Assembly (NCBI RefSeq): GCF_023015865.1
Contig: NZ_JALKBC010000004.1
Coordinates: 62,770 to 126,769 of the forward strand
Reading direction: 5' to 3'
DNA length: 64,000 nucleotides
Origin: Arenibacter sp. F26102
Lineage (GTDB): Bacteria; Bacteroidota; Bacteroidia; Flavobacteriales; Flavobacteriaceae
The stretch's first letter is position 1, and every line of letters begins with the position of its first letter. The position numbers were made by a program, and so were the translations under genes. Under the pieces are notes generated by a model. The model was not told where the DNA came from, ran no database searches, and worked only from the letters and a program-made list of their open reading frames with translations. Positions 51,886-62,593 of the stretch are shown here, in pieces.

Positions 51886-53379
51886 TTATTGGGATGTAAT
51901 TGTCATGATATTGGAATCCAGGTTTATCCTGATTTCATAAGTACCTGCTTGCCCCACCTGTAATTTCCATTTATTATCAGGACCATCGCATCCAACGGTA
52001 TTTATAAACGACGAGTTGAAAATAGATTGGTTGGGGACCGAGGAGTTGATCCAATCGCCATCACACCAGTTACCAATGAATTTGGAAATTTTAAATTCCC
52101 CTGTGGCATTATCGGCTCCAAGTTCGCCTATAAACACATACTCGCCATTTTCATATACCAATGGGCTTGGATTATTAATATTCCAACCATTAGGCCCTCC
52201 ATCGCCAATAATATAAAGTGACACTTTTTTAAATGTTATGGAATTCTCAATCGTATTTAAGATGATTTTGTACCTACCTTTTGTAGCTTCTGTTATTAAC
52301 CATTTATTGTCTGTATCACATCCTGCATTTTGTTCTATCGTATCATTGATCAGTTCCTGATTGTCGGTAGTAGGCCGATACCATTCGCCGCACCAATCCC
52401 CCAATGGACCCGCCAATATTTTGAAATTACCTGGGGAGAATGTTCCTTCATATATGAATTCGATCAGGTTGTTCTCGTTTTGAACGAACGCTACCGGAGA
52501 ATCAATATTCCATCCACTTTCCGAAGCGTCACCAACAATCCATAACATTGGGAACGGTGGTTCATCAGGGTTCACAGAAGTATAGGTTTCTTCCTTAATG
52601 GTTTTATTTAAAAGATCTACTGTTAGCCGATAATTATCCTTTGTTTCAATGTTCCATTGCAAATCGTCGCCACTACCACCTTCATTATATATAATTTTGG
52701 TCCCATCGGTCCCATCTTTAGTGTAAAAATCCTGACACCAACATCCATCTTGACTAACTGCAAACTTGTAATCACCGGGATTCAAAGGTCCTTCGTAAAC
52801 AAATACACCTCTTCGCTCGGTGGAAGCAACCAATTGGGTTGCACTTCCTATATTCCATCCATTTGGGGAGGCGTCCCCTACAATGTACAAATTTGGGGAA
52901 ACCGGCTTAAAAGTAGTTACTGTCAAATTAGTGGTCGCCACTTGTGTTGTCACCGATTCATGTGTAACATTGGCAACTATTCTTGCAGTTAGGTCATAAG
53001 ATTCATCTGGAATCATTCCATGGTCCAGAAGCATTTGATTAAGATTGCCATAAGACGTACTGAAAGTATATTTATTTTGAATTTCAGATAAAAATGTAGC
53101 AATTGGTTGCGTAAAATCTCCCGAAGCCAAATCCAGCTGCAACGTATATTTTATAGCTGCACCAGTATTTTCATTAGTACCTGTGGACCAGCTTAGATCC
53201 ACTGTATTATTGAACAACAATTCATCCAGTACTATTTCATTGTTTGAGATAGCCATCTTCAAGGTGTCCCTATAATCGAATGAATTATCCACTAATTCAT
53301 CATTGCATGAAAATAACATAATCAATATCGCCGAAACAATAGCAACCCGTTGTGCTCTAACTTTTATAAGTGCATTCAT
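51886..53379 (-). CDS. SusE/SusF-like outer-membrane glycan-binding lipoprotein
   Basis: The 497-residue protein has a lipoprotein signal (ILIMLFSCND), an N-terminal SusE-type Ig domain (IVLDELLFNNTVDLSWSTG) and three repeated modules of about 105 residues, each starting LYIVGDASPNGWNIG, LWIVGDASESGWNID or LYIIGDGGPNGWNIN. These correspond to the tandem starch-binding modules of SusE/SusF. It would hold alpha-glucan at the cell surface for GH66 and SusCD. It lies 12 bp after susD. Confidence 0.9.
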   Translation of the reverse strand: MNALIKVRAQRVAIVSAILIMLFSCNDELVDNSFDYRDTLKMAISNNEIVLDELLFNNTVDLSWSTGTNENTGAAIKYTLQLDLASGDFTQPIATFLSEIQNKYTFSTSYGNLNQMLLDHGMIPDESYDLTARIVANVTHESVTTQVATTNLTVTTFKPVSPNLYIVGDASPNGWNIGSATQLVASTERRGVFVYEGPLNPGDYKFAVSQDGCWCQDFYTKDGTDGTKIIYNEGGSGDDLQWNIETKDNYRLTVDLLNKTIKEETYTSVNPDEPPFPMLWIVGDASESGWNIDSPVAFVQNENNLIEFIYEGTFSPGNFKILAGPLGDWCGEWYRPTTDNQELINDTIEQNAGCDTDNKWLITEATKGRYKIILNTIENSITFKKVSLYIIGDGGPNGWNINNPSPLVYENGEYVFIGELGADNATGEFKISKFIGNWCDGDWINSSVPNQSIFNSSFINTVGCDGPDNKWKLQVGQAGTYEIRINLDSNIMTITSQ

Positions 53380-53391
53380 AGTTCTAATTTT

Positions 53392-54870
53392 TTAGTATCC
53401 AGGATTTTGACTGAGATTAGGATTTCTATCTATTTCTATTTGAGGTACCGGAAACAGGAGATGTTTTTGAGTAGCATTGTTCTTCCCCATGGAATGAAGG
53501 AAATCCAGCCCATACTGTCCATTGTCCACACGAATTAAATCAAACCATCTTTGTCCTTCAAAGGCCAATTCCAATCGCCTTTCCTCCAACACCTTTTTCC
53601 TAAATTCACTTTGGCTCAATCCTGTCTGAATGTCATCCAGGCCCGCTCGTCCCCTTACCATATTAAGATATTTTTCAGCTATTTCTAATTGCCCTAGCTC
53701 GTTTAACGCCTCGGCCTTCATCAAAAGAACATCGGAATATCTCAAAACCGGAAAATTCATCGGACTGTTGTCATAACTGGAAATAACACTTATCGGGACC
53801 AAAAACTTTCGTACATTATAACCTGTATATGAATATGCTGACTTATAATCATGGCCATCAAATTGTGGACAACCTTCATAAAGTACTGTGACCAATTTTC
53901 TTTCATCATCTGCTTCATATTGATCTATAAATTCTTGAGTTGGTTGGTTCCATCCATAGCCACCTCCAACAAAATTAGCCCCTCTTGGCCCCATAAACGG
54001 ACTTGCCCAAGACGACTGATTCTCATTGTCCCAAAAACTGTAACCGCCATCAGATGCATATTGTACTGCAAATATTGTTTCAGGGGAGTTTTCGTTTAAA
54101 ATATTGAAGTTGTCATAATAATCTGAGTTAAGAACGTAACCCAAGTCTTCCACTTGGGTGGTCAAATTAATGGTCTCTTGGTAGTTGCCCAGTGTAAGGT
54201 GCACCTTAGCCAACATACCAAAGGCGGCCCCTTTAGATGCTCTACCCAAATCCTGTTGGCTATAGGAAGCCTTTGCTGGTAACAACTGTGCTGCCTTGGT
54301 TAAATCGTCTATTATTAAATTATAGACTTCACCCTTTGGATTTCTTGAAGGAAACAGGTCATCATCAGAACTCAATGGTGTAGTAATAAGGGGAACATCC
54401 CCAAAATAGCGTACCAAAATAAAATAGTAATGAGCTCTTAAAAAATACGCCTCCCCCATAGATCGGTTCTTAATTTGGTCATCAATATCTAAGGTAGGAG
54501 CCGTTTTTAAAACAATATTTGCCATTAAGATACCTGGCCAAGGACCTCTCCATAGATCCAACACACCGGCATTGTCTGGCTGTACTATAAAGTTCGACAT
54601 ATCCTGGGTTTCTATGCCATCTGTTCCGCCTCCGGCCCCAACGATGCTATTACCGGCCATTATATCTGAAGTCCACATTCGCAAATTGTATAGCTTGGGC
54701 CATTGTAAAGGTTGATAGGCACCATTCACAACAGTCACAAGTTCTTCTGCGGTTTTTGGATAGTTTTCTGTATTAATAGTATCCAAGGGCTGTTTATCTA
54801 AAAAATCTTCACTGCAACTCATCAAAAAAAGTACAGCAATTACAGCTATATAGTATTTTGGTTTTTTCAT
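53392..54870 (-). CDS. susD: SusD/RagB-family glycan-binding lipoprotein
   Basis: The 492-residue protein has a lipoprotein signal (VLFLMSCSEDFLDKQPL, with the LDxxP motif after the cysteine), the TPR-like helical SusD fold (AYFLRAHYYFILVRYFGDVP) and the conserved end (LEERRLELAFEGQRWFDLIR, then LFPVPQIEIDRNPNLSQNPG). SusD caps the SusC pore and delivers the glycan. It lies 10 bp after susC. Charged and aromatic binding residues cannot be assigned by eye. Confidence 0.95.
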   Translation of the reverse strand: MKKPKYYIAVIAVLFLMSCSEDFLDKQPLDTINTENYPKTAEELVTVVNGAYQPLQWPKLYNLRMWTSDIMAGNSIVGAGGGTDGIETQDMSNFIVQPDNAGVLDLWRGPWPGILMANIVLKTAPTLDIDDQIKNRSMGEAYFLRAHYYFILVRYFGDVPLITTPLSSDDDLFPSRNPKGEVYNLIIDDLTKAAQLLPAKASYSQQDLGRASKGAAFGMLAKVHLTLGNYQETINLTTQVEDLGYVLNSDYYDNFNILNENSPETIFAVQYASDGGYSFWDNENQSSWASPFMGPRGANFVGGGYGWNQPTQEFIDQYEADDERKLVTVLYEGCPQFDGHDYKSAYSYTGYNVRKFLVPISVISSYDNSPMNFPVLRYSDVLLMKAEALNELGQLEIAEKYLNMVRGRAGLDDIQTGLSQSEFRKKVLEERRLELAFEGQRWFDLIRVDNGQYGLDFLHSMGKNNATQKHLLFPVPQIEIDRNPNLSQNPGY

Positions 54871-54880
54871 AATTCTATTT

Positions 54881-57800
54881 TTAAAATCCTAGGGTTGCTC
54901 CTAAAGTATATGTTGTAGTTACGGGATATATATTGTTGTCGATTCCATTGGATCCCACCTCAGGATCAAATCCTGAATAATCGGTGATAGTGAACAAATT
55001 TTGTCCAGACGCGTATAACTTTATAGACTTAAATATTGGTTTTTTGAAATTATTTATTGGAAGGTTATATGACAAATTCACATTTTTCAACCGTAGATAA
55101 GACCCGTTCTCAATATATCTAGTAGATTGCCTATTATTATTGTTAGGGTCTCCAAATACCGCTCTCGGTACCGAATTACTCGTTCCTGGCCCCCTCCATC
55201 GATCCAATACCGCTGTAGATTGATTGGTTGTTACCGACATGTTTTCGGTATATAATCGATTGGCATTAAATATATCATTCCCATAAATTCCTTGAATGAA
55301 AAGGCTCATATCAAAATTACCAAGGGAAAATGTATTGTTAATGGAATAGGTATATTTTGGATTTGGATCACCTAAAAATGTCCTGTCATCGTCATTGATT
55401 ACTCCATCGCTATTTAAATCCCTGAATCTAATATCACCTGCCGAGGTACTTGTGGTCGGGTCATTGCCGGGTATTTGTACGGCATAATCATTCACTTCAG
55501 ATTGAGTTTGAAAAATCCCGTCGTGTACAAAACCATAGAACACGTTTATAGGTTGGCCCGGTTGAATCCTTCCCAAGGAATAATTCAATCCAATGCTTCC
55601 CGTAGTTAACGGTGTATCACTATTGATATCTATGACCTCATTATTGTTATAAGCAAATACAACATCCGTCGTCCACTTGAAGTAATCATTATTGAAGTTG
55701 TTAGTACTTACAACTGCCTCGATACCCTGGTTTCTAATTTTTCCTGCATTAATAAAAGGTACATAGACATCAGAATACCCGGAAGTTACAGGAACTGTCT
55801 GGGGGACCAACATATCTTCCGTGTTTTTTACGTAACCATCAACTGTCACATTCAAAAAGTGGTCGAACAAAGTAGCATCAACGCCTATGTTGAATTGTTC
55901 CTGGGATTCCCATTTAACATTGGAATTAGGCAAAACAGTTGGTACTGCCGCCGTTACGAAGGCCCCGTTAAAATTATATAGATTGGTATTGTAAGAAGAC
56001 GCGAAAGAATAATTCCCTATATTTTGGTTTCCGGTTACACCGAAACCTACCCGTAATTTTAAATTGTTGATGGTCTGGGATTCCTTCAAAAATCTTTCCT
56101 CCGTTATTCGCCAAGCCGCGGAGGCAGAAGGAAAAGTACCATATTTATTACCTTCACCAAATCGGGAAGAGCCGTCTCTTCTTATGGTTGCCGTTAAGTA
56201 ATATCTATTCCTGTAATCATATTGCCCCCTCCCAAAATAAGATAGAATGGACCATTCAGATCCACTACCATTTATAGTAGGTTGAAGCAAACCATTATTT
56301 AAGGTTTGGGCACTTTCACTTGGAAATCCCTGTACAGACCCACCAATAAATTTAAATTGGTTTTCTTGTGTACTGGCTCCAACTACTGCAGTCACTGAAC
56401 TTCCATCATCAAAATCTTTATTGTAGGTTAAAGTATTGTCCCATAATAGTGTAAGACTTTTGTTAGACGTTTCCGACAAATATGCATTAGGTGCCATATC
56501 GGAATCCCAGCTATAAGAAGGTGACCAGGTTCTTGTGTCCCAAAAGTTGGTTTCAACACCTAATAAGGTCTTAAATTGAAAATGTTTTAAAAATCCTAAT
56601 TCCCCATAAACATTACCTTGTAGATTATATCCCTTTATGTTGTTCTTGACGATATTGGATTTTCCAATAGGGTTCTCCACATCACCAGCGTATATGGGTT
56701 GACCAATAGCTCCCGAGTAATTTCCATTGTCACGGTAGATAGGTTGTGTTGGTAACGACAGAATTGCATTTTGAATGTTATTATCTCCATTTTGCTTTAT
56801 GTCGTAATTAAGCTTCAAACTGTTCCCGAATTTTACATGTTCATTAATTTTTGTATCGGAATTAAATTGCAAAATATATCGGGTATAACCTGAATTAATG
56901 ATGATGCCCTCCTGATCAAAGACATTCAAGGAAGTAAATATGTTGGATTTCTCGTTACCTTGGGAATAGGAAAGTGTAACATTACTTTGTTTACCAGTCG
57001 TAAAAAAAGCATCAAGCCAATCAGTACCCATTCCTAGGGACGTCGGATTCGTAAAACTGGGATTCGGGGTAAAACCACCATTTATCAACATTTCATTGCT
57101 TAATGTCGCGAATTGTGTTGCGTTTAATACTTCTATGACATTTGTCGGATATTGAAGACTGGTAAATGTATCGAACTCAATCTGCCCCTTTCCCTTTGTA
57201 CCTCTTTTGGTACTAATGATTATAACACCATTTGAACCTCGTGAGCCATATATGGCGGTCGCAGAAGCATCTTTTAATACTTGGAAAGATTCAATATCTT
57301 TCATATTTACCTGGTTTAACCCACCATTTAATGGCATTCCATCGACTACTATAAGTGGATCATTATTTCCAATAGTTCCTGTGCCCCGAATGCGGAAGGT
57401 TGGGTTGTTCCCAGGTTGTCCAGATGTAATTACGGTAACCCCTGCGGCTCTCCCTTGAACAGCGTCACCAATATTCGTAGATGGCTGCCCAACAATATCA
57501 CTTATTGGAACCGTTGAAATAGAACCCGTAAGATCACTTTGTTTTGTTTTACCATAACCAATTATTACTACTTCATCCAAATTGGCTATATCCGGTACCA
57601 TTTGAATGGAAACAAAAGAAGTGGTAGCGTTAATTGTCGTGGATAAATAGCCGAGGTAACTAATAACCAATTTTGAATTTAAACTTGCAACGGATATTTC
57701 AAACTCTCCATCGAAATCCGTTGTAATTCCATTCGCTGTCCCCAACTCCAAAACCGTTACACCATATAAAGGCAAGTTGGATTCATCTGCTACTTTTCCC

Positions 57801-57925
57801 TTAACATTAACAATAGAGCTATAGTCTTGCGAGACCACTATTATTGGAGTTATGAAAGAACAAATAAAAATTAATGCGCAGCAACTGTTTTTAAGCAGAT
57901 CATTTCTAAAGTATTTATAGCTCAT
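54881..57925 (-). CDS. susC: SusC-family TonB-dependent outer-membrane transporter
   Basis: In 1014 residues, a signal peptide is followed by a carboxypeptidase-like regulatory domain (VKGKVADESNLPLYGVTVLE), a TonB box-like stretch DEVVIIGYG, the plug (GRAAGVTVITSGQPGNNPTF, then DPLIVVDGMPL and RGSNGVIIISTKRG) and a 22-strand barrel with C-terminal YTLGATLGF. Together with SusD it forms the import complex for long isomalto-oligosaccharides. It is the first gene of the six-gene PUL operon; 257 AT-rich bp separate it from the regulator gene upstream. Confidence 0.96.
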   Translation of the reverse strand: MSYKYFRNDLLKNSCCALIFICSFITPIIVVSQDYSSIVNVKGKVADESNLPLYGVTVLELGTANGITTDFDGEFEISVASLNSKLVISYLGYLSTTINATTSFVSIQMVPDIANLDEVVIIGYGKTKQSDLTGSISTVPISDIVGQPSTNIGDAVQGRAAGVTVITSGQPGNNPTFRIRGTGTIGNNDPLIVVDGMPLNGGLNQVNMKDIESFQVLKDASATAIYGSRGSNGVIIISTKRGTKGKGQIEFDTFTSLQYPTNVIEVLNATQFATLSNEMLINGGFTPNPSFTNPTSLGMGTDWLDAFFTTGKQSNVTLSYSQGNEKSNIFTSLNVFDQEGIIINSGYTRYILQFNSDTKINEHVKFGNSLKLNYDIKQNGDNNIQNAILSLPTQPIYRDNGNYSGAIGQPIYAGDVENPIGKSNIVKNNIKGYNLQGNVYGELGFLKHFQFKTLLGVETNFWDTRTWSPSYSWDSDMAPNAYLSETSNKSLTLLWDNTLTYNKDFDDGSSVTAVVGASTQENQFKFIGGSVQGFPSESAQTLNNGLLQPTINGSGSEWSILSYFGRGQYDYRNRYYLTATIRRDGSSRFGEGNKYGTFPSASAAWRITEERFLKESQTINNLKLRVGFGVTGNQNIGNYSFASSYNTNLYNFNGAFVTAAVPTVLPNSNVKWESQEQFNIGVDATLFDHFLNVTVDGYVKNTEDMLVPQTVPVTSGYSDVYVPFINAGKIRNQGIEAVVSTNNFNNDYFKWTTDVVFAYNNNEVIDINSDTPLTTGSIGLNYSLGRIQPGQPINVFYGFVHDGIFQTQSEVNDYAVQIPGNDPTTSTSAGDIRFRDLNSDGVINDDDRTFLGDPNPKYTYSINNTFSLGNFDMSLFIQGIYGNDIFNANRLYTENMSVTTNQSTAVLDRWRGPGTSNSVPRAVFGDPNNNNRQSTRYIENGSYLRLKNVNLSYNLPINNFKKPIFKSIKLYASGQNLFTITDYSGFDPEVGSNGIDNNIYPVTTTYTLGATLGF

Positions 57926-58182
57926 TTTCTGATTTAGTTAAGTTAAATAGGTTTACATATATTACTGGAAGTCATACATATATGCCAAAGGAACAAAAAA
58001 ATGTATATTAAAAAGGAGCTTTAAATTTTCGTATAGATAAATAGAAGTAAATTTGGAGTCAAATAATACATATTCACCTCATTATAAGTAGTATAAGTTT
58101 TTTTGAAGTCTAAATTTTGTATAGAAAATAGGAAGAGATTTAATAATAAAAAGAGCTTTAAAATGATAATATCTAATAAAAT

Positions 58183-59904
58183 TTAGACTTTAATTGTGGT
58201 ATTGTCAATTAAATTTTGATCGAAGTTCTCGTTTTGAACTATTGACATATTCCTTATTTTGGATTTGAATGCGTAAATCGAATTGACCGAATAGCCCAAT
58301 ATTTGGGCTATTTTATCATTGTGTTTTACTCCTAATCTAATAAGGGCAAATATTCTTAATTCCTTATTGAGGATTTGCCCTTCTTTCAATGCAACTTGGC
58401 TCATAGGTTTCATTAGACTATTAAACTCATTGATGAAATCAGGGAACAAACGGATGAAGGCGGTATCAAAATTATGCAATAACTTTTCCTTCTCTTTTTT
58501 TAAATCGTAACGAGAAAGGTGATAACGTGCTTTTTTATACTCCTCCATGGAAAGATTTTTTTCTATTTCGGAAGTGAATTCATTGAATTTTTCAAATATA
58601 TTATCATATTCGGTAAAGAAGAATCCAAGATATTCCTCTTTAATTTTGCTAGCTTCAGAAAGCCTATTGTTTACCTTTTCTATCTCAACGTTACGTGATT
58701 TTAACTGTTCATTGACAATAATTAATTGAGAATGGGTTTCTTTTAGTTGCAGATGGGCTTTGGAAATAGCACCTCTTGCCTTTTGAAGGCGTTTAAATTG
58801 TCGGAAAATAATTGAAGTAAATAGAATGGTTATTATCAAGAAAATAACAACGCTAACATATTGCCAATAGAGCCGCCTACGTTCCATCTCAATATTTCTA
58901 ACTATTTCCTCTTCGATTAAAGGCAAAATAGCTCCTACTTGTAGTTTACGTTGCTGCGCACCATAAAATTGTGCATCTGCGTAAGCCTTTTGTATTAGAG
59001 TAGATGCAGTTTCCAGTTTATTTTTCTTAAATAACAGTTCGGACAATCTAATAATAGCCAAGGATTCCTTAGTCGAGTTTTTAATATCCGCTATTGCCGC
59101 TCTGGTATAGTAATATTCCGCTAGATCATTCTGCTCTTTTTTTTGGAAAATTTCACCTAAAATGAAGTATGTCAATGCCAGCTCTCCCAATTTTAGATTC
59201 TGATTTAAGATCAACTTAAAGTCCTCGATAGCAATATTCAAATTACCTGCACTATACTTGTTAAATGCTATCATAAAGGAATTAAAAAAACTCTGTTCTT
59301 CCGTATGTTCAAGAGTCTTTCCTCTATAATAACGTGCAAGCTCATTATATTTTTGACTAAAATCTGGGAGCCCGCTATACTCGGCCATATCACTATAACA
59401 TCGGCCATATAAACCATAGAACATAGGCTTATCAAAGTCACGCACGAAATTTATATTGATTTTTTGAAGGTAGTCCAATGCCTCTTTGTACATCCCAACC
59501 GCTATAACTATATCAGCCAAGTTTAATAATGCTTTATTTATTAATGTGGAATCATTTAACTGAACTGCAATTTCTTTCGTTTTTAAGCTGTAGAAATATG
59601 CCGAATCACTTTTAAATACTTTGTATTGATCAAACAACTGGTTATATAAATTGAATTTATCTACCAATTTTTCATTATCGAATGCAGTTAGTTTCGATTT
59701 GATAATATTTATTGTATTCCGCTTTGTCTGATCATATATCTCCGAGGAATCGAGGGTTTCTTGCAATTCCAATATTAACGTTTTGTCCTGTGCATTAATG
59801 TTTATGGTACTGCAAAAATGAAGAGTCAGGATTAGTATAAATGACTTAAATGTTTTAGTAAAAATCCTCAGGAAAAATATTTCTATAATAATGGAACCTA
59901 TCAT
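58183..59904 (-). CDS. DUF6377-type TPR/LuxR-like PUL regulator
   Basis: The 573-residue protein has an N-terminal signal or membrane segment (LILTLHFCSTININAQ), a TPR-rich periplasmic part (about 45-320), a transmembrane helix (about 348-368, VIFLIITILFTSIIFRQF), a coiled coil (375-430) and a cytoplasmic domain ending in a LuxR-like HTH (GVKHNDKIAQILGYSVNSIY). Proteins of this plan replace SusR-type sensors beside many flavobacterial PULs and are inferred to activate susC upon binding oligosaccharides. It has the same direction as, and lies just upstream of, susC. Confidence 0.85.
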   Translation of the reverse strand: MIGSIIIEIFFLRIFTKTFKSFILILTLHFCSTININAQDKTLILELQETLDSSEIYDQTKRNTINIIKSKLTAFDNEKLVDKFNLYNQLFDQYKVFKSDSAYFYSLKTKEIAVQLNDSTLINKALLNLADIVIAVGMYKEALDYLQKININFVRDFDKPMFYGLYGRCYSDMAEYSGLPDFSQKYNELARYYRGKTLEHTEEQSFFNSFMIAFNKYSAGNLNIAIEDFKLILNQNLKLGELALTYFILGEIFQKKEQNDLAEYYYTRAAIADIKNSTKESLAIIRLSELLFKKNKLETASTLIQKAYADAQFYGAQQRKLQVGAILPLIEEEIVRNIEMERRRLYWQYVSVVIFLIITILFTSIIFRQFKRLQKARGAISKAHLQLKETHSQLIIVNEQLKSRNVEIEKVNNRLSEASKIKEEYLGFFFTEYDNIFEKFNEFTSEIEKNLSMEEYKKARYHLSRYDLKKEKEKLLHNFDTAFIRLFPDFINEFNSLMKPMSQVALKEGQILNKELRIFALIRLGVKHNDKIAQILGYSVNSIYAFKSKIRNMSIVQNENFDQNLIDNTTIKV

Positions 59905-60994
59905 ATTTTAAACTTCGTTTACATTCAAAATCTTATCTGGTGAGGTAGACTTGCCTTTAACTAGGATATCTCTAAATTCAACATTTTTTTGTTAATGTCG
60001 TCAATATATATGAAGAATTCTTATTTGGAACGAGCCTTATATTACACTTGAGATAATTGTACTGCAAATGTCATTCATTTTTGAGTTTTATCTATGCATT
60101 ATAATACCCTGACTAAATCCTTGACCTACCACCAAAAAGTTGCTATAAGGTCCTTGGCCAATCAAACGGTTATTTTGATTTCTTCTTATTTCACAGGGTT
60201 AAATTACAACTTAACTTGTTTTCTTAAATTTTGGAAGTATTATAAAGCTTGTTCTTTTAAAATGCTAAAATTTGTAAAAAATGAAAGAATTATTTCGAAT
60301 ACATTTAACATAATATTTTAAGTTAAGAGATTAAAATTAGAAAACATTTTTTTAAGACAATAATACGATCAACTGTATTTCATAATATTAAAATCTAGGT
60401 GCGTAATTCGGTGCGTTAAAAATCATACCAATTATGAGCTCCTATGAATGCTAAAGAAATGAAATTTTGGTTAGGCCCTCTTTGTCACTATATTTCATAT
60501 ATAGGTCTGTTTTAATAAAATTTTTTGTTGGCCTGTTTATTAATTAAAAGCTCATTGCCCTTACTTCCACTACCCTATTCTTGTTGGGCGTGGCTTTCCT
60601 TCGCCAACCTAGATTTATTTCTGTAAAGAAAAACATTTACTTGAAAAATAAGCTGCGGGAAACTATAATGCAATTGTAATTTTTGCCTCTGATTTTTTAA
60701 AGCGGCACTAATGGGCCGCATACCTGATACTTTAACCAAGGTATCGGAGAATTTGGCAACCCTTATAACATGTGAAAACTAGGCCAAAATTAGACCATCA
60801 AGTGTTCAAATTAGGCTCCTGCAGCTTTTAAGCGACAGTTGATAAAGTTAACACGTAAGTTTAGTGTTAGCGACCTATAAATTCACCACTAGTTACAGAA
60901 AGATTCATTGTGATTGTTAGCCTTTGTTTCTACCAAACTATTAGGTTCTTGTCTTTGCTTTTAAAATAAAGGCTTATACCATTGTGCCCACGTT
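59905..60994. other. Long intergenic region with repeat copy and gene remnants
   Basis: No convincing gene was found in 1.09 kb. The frame at 60094-60321 (plus) has low-quality composition. On the minus strand near 60551-60640 a short open stretch reads MFFFTEINLGWRRKATPN and on to a stop, possibly the end of a lost gene. The right copy of the PUL-flanking repeat is at 60399-60490. The rest appears AT-rich and featureless. Confidence 0.5.
60399..60490 (+). repeat. Direct repeat bracketing the PUL, right copy
   Basis: Same orientation as 45239-45330 and 15.16 kb from it; the 31-bp core differs by one base (G for A), and the following 60 bases are recognisably related. Confidence 0.65.
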
Positions 60995-61639
60995 TTATAT
61001 TTTTTTCAATATTGTCAATCCGAAGCCTACCGACCTTAGCCCATAACCGGACCCTGCGAAATAGGAATCTTCAAAGATTTTTGAAATACTATTATAGTAG
61101 TCTACAGTTAATTGTAAAGCTATTTTATTACTTACATTGTATTCCATACCACTTCCAAGTTTATATCCAATAACATATGAATTCGTCGTAGCCTCGTATT
61201 GAAGATTATTTAGAGGAAACATGTTGCTAACTCCTACTTCACCGAATAAACGGACCTTCCCGGGTAATAAATAGTACTTTAAAGCAATAGGAACTTCAAT
61301 TAAGCGCAATTCTACGTTTTCTGGATTTGAAGGGAATATAAAATCGCATACGTCGCAGAAATATGTTCCTGTAAAGTCCTTGTTAGAATAATTTAGTGAA
61401 CCATTAATAGTTAAATTTCCTTTTAATAAATACTCTAAATTTAGTCCAAACCTGTAATTGGACTTGTTATAATCTGCAAAAAAACCTGTGTACTCGCAAA
61501 AAGCCACTCTTTTCGAGCTTACATTTTTTTCTAGACTAGCAGACACTCCAAGCTTAATTTTTTTTGAAACGTCCTGAGCTGTAATTACAGGAGTAGAAAA
61601 TAAAAATATAGAAATCAATATTAAAATTCTAGTTGCCAT
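60995..61639 (-). CDS. Outer-membrane beta-barrel protein (porin/PorT-like family)
   Basis: The 214-residue protein has a signal peptide (cleavage near VITAQD) and an eight-strand-type barrel pattern of alternating residues: KLGVSASLEKNVSSKRVAF, YRFGLNLEYLLKGNLTING, VRLFGEVGVSNMFPL and the end GYGLRSVGFGLTILKKI. It is of the general outer-membrane beta-barrel (OMP_b-brl) class common in Bacteroidota; role unknown. It stands alone, in the same direction as the PUL but outside its repeats. Confidence 0.8.
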   Translation of the reverse strand: MATRILILISIFLFSTPVITAQDVSKKIKLGVSASLEKNVSSKRVAFCEYTGFFADYNKSNYRFGLNLEYLLKGNLTINGSLNYSNKDFTGTYFCDVCDFIFPSNPENVELRLIEVPIALKYYLLPGKVRLFGEVGVSNMFPLNNLQYEATTNSYVIGYKLGSGMEYNVSNKIALQLTVDYYNSISKIFEDSYFAGSGYGLRSVGFGLTILKKI

Positions 61640-62048
61640 TATGTTCTACTAATTGTTTCTATATTGACACCAAACTTGATACTTTGTAGATGTTTTATTG
61701 TCAAAAGGGTTGCTTATGGTAATGGATGCATTCATAAATTATATGTACGATAAAAGTCTATTAGACAATTTTTTCCAATGGTATTACTCAGTTTGTAGGC
61801 TTCCCCAAACCCTTTCATTCGAAACAGGAAAAGTTTTCCTAATTCCAAATTGAAACCCTAGATTTTTTTTTCCTATTTGTCTCTCGGTATTCTTATTTTT
61901 CATGTTTAAAAACTATTGAATCACATTCTAAGTACTATGCATAAAATTCTGTTTTACGCTTGATAGAGTTGCTTGGTTTCATTGGAAGGGAAAATTCCTT
62001 GATTTGAATAGCATCCATATTTTAAACTTTATTACCATTGTGTAACTT
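61640..62048. other. Intergenic region, nothing recognised
   Basis: About 400 AT-rich bp between the barrel gene and the decayed end of the ArsR operon. Short open stretches only, no hairpin terminator or motif copy noticed; 62022-62035 shows a chance resemblance (TTTTAAACTTTATT) to the 18-bp motif. Confidence 0.4.
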
Positions 62049-62225
62049 TTATATTTCTCGATCCATAAGTTCCAAAGCAATTCTTAAGGCTTCGATTCTA
62101 TTGCTTAGCAAGGTATGTTGTGAACTTTTGTCCGTTAGTTTTGCGAAAACTTTTCACATTAATTCATTACCGCTTCAATTAATGGTTGAAGCTTGAATTA
62201 ATTCGTCTTTAGAATAGTTTTTCAT
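62049..62225 (-). pseudogene. Decayed small gene at the end of the ArsR operon
   Basis: From ATG 62225 the frame begins MKNYSKDELIQAS and ends with SSQHTLLSNRIEALRIALEL then MDREI, but the middle contains two TGA codons in this frame. A neighbouring frame there reads LQPLIEAVMN, a TAA and CEKFSQ, so two compensating indels plus a nonsense codon are present. The intact protein would be a small helical one of about 58 residues. It starts 3 bp after the DUF4180 stop. Confidence 0.5.
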
Positions 62226-62227
62226 AT

Positions 62228-62588
62228 TTATTTTAATAAAAATTTTATAGCTTCTGAAAAATTAGATGCGAAATTAACATGCGTTACCTTGTTACTTTCG
62301 TAAATAAAGTCCTTTAAACTTTTGCTTTCATACGTTGAGAAGTCCCCAATAATAAATAACGGCATTCTATATTGACTAAATTTTTGAAGTATATCTCCTG
62401 CTATTTTTTGTTTTTAAATCAAAGAAGGCAGGAGTTATGTTATTCTCGTGAATTATGATTTTATCAAAACCTTGATAATATAAATTTCCAAGTATATCCA
62501 AAGCGGTTTCGGTATTCACAATAATTATCTCGTTAGAAATAACCTCTGCGATTTTAATATCACTTACCAAATGTTCTTTAATCTCCAT
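62228..62588 (-). pseudogene. Frameshifted DUF4180 gene
   Basis: The frame starts MEIKEHLVSDIKIAEVISNE, typical of DUF4180, but shifts in an A-rich run (near 62410) after FFDLKT. Removing one A restores KIAGDILQKFSQYRMPLFII and on through ESKSLKDFIYES to a TAA at 62228, giving about 120 residues. DUF4180 proteins are of unknown function. Sequencing error in the A-run is an alternative. It lies 5 bp after the DUF1801 gene. Confidence 0.75.
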
Positions 62589-62593
62589 TTGAT

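Noticed and set aside
58183-58200. Copy of the 18-bp motif at the end of the PUL regulator
   Set aside because: Only AAAGTCTAAAT is shared and the AAAGGAT half is missing; treated as chance in AT-rich DNA.
60094-60321. Rightward 75-residue gene in the region beyond the PUL regulator
   Set aside because: Composition is unlike a protein family, there is no ribosome binding site or neighbour, and the frame is what AT-rich DNA gives by chance.
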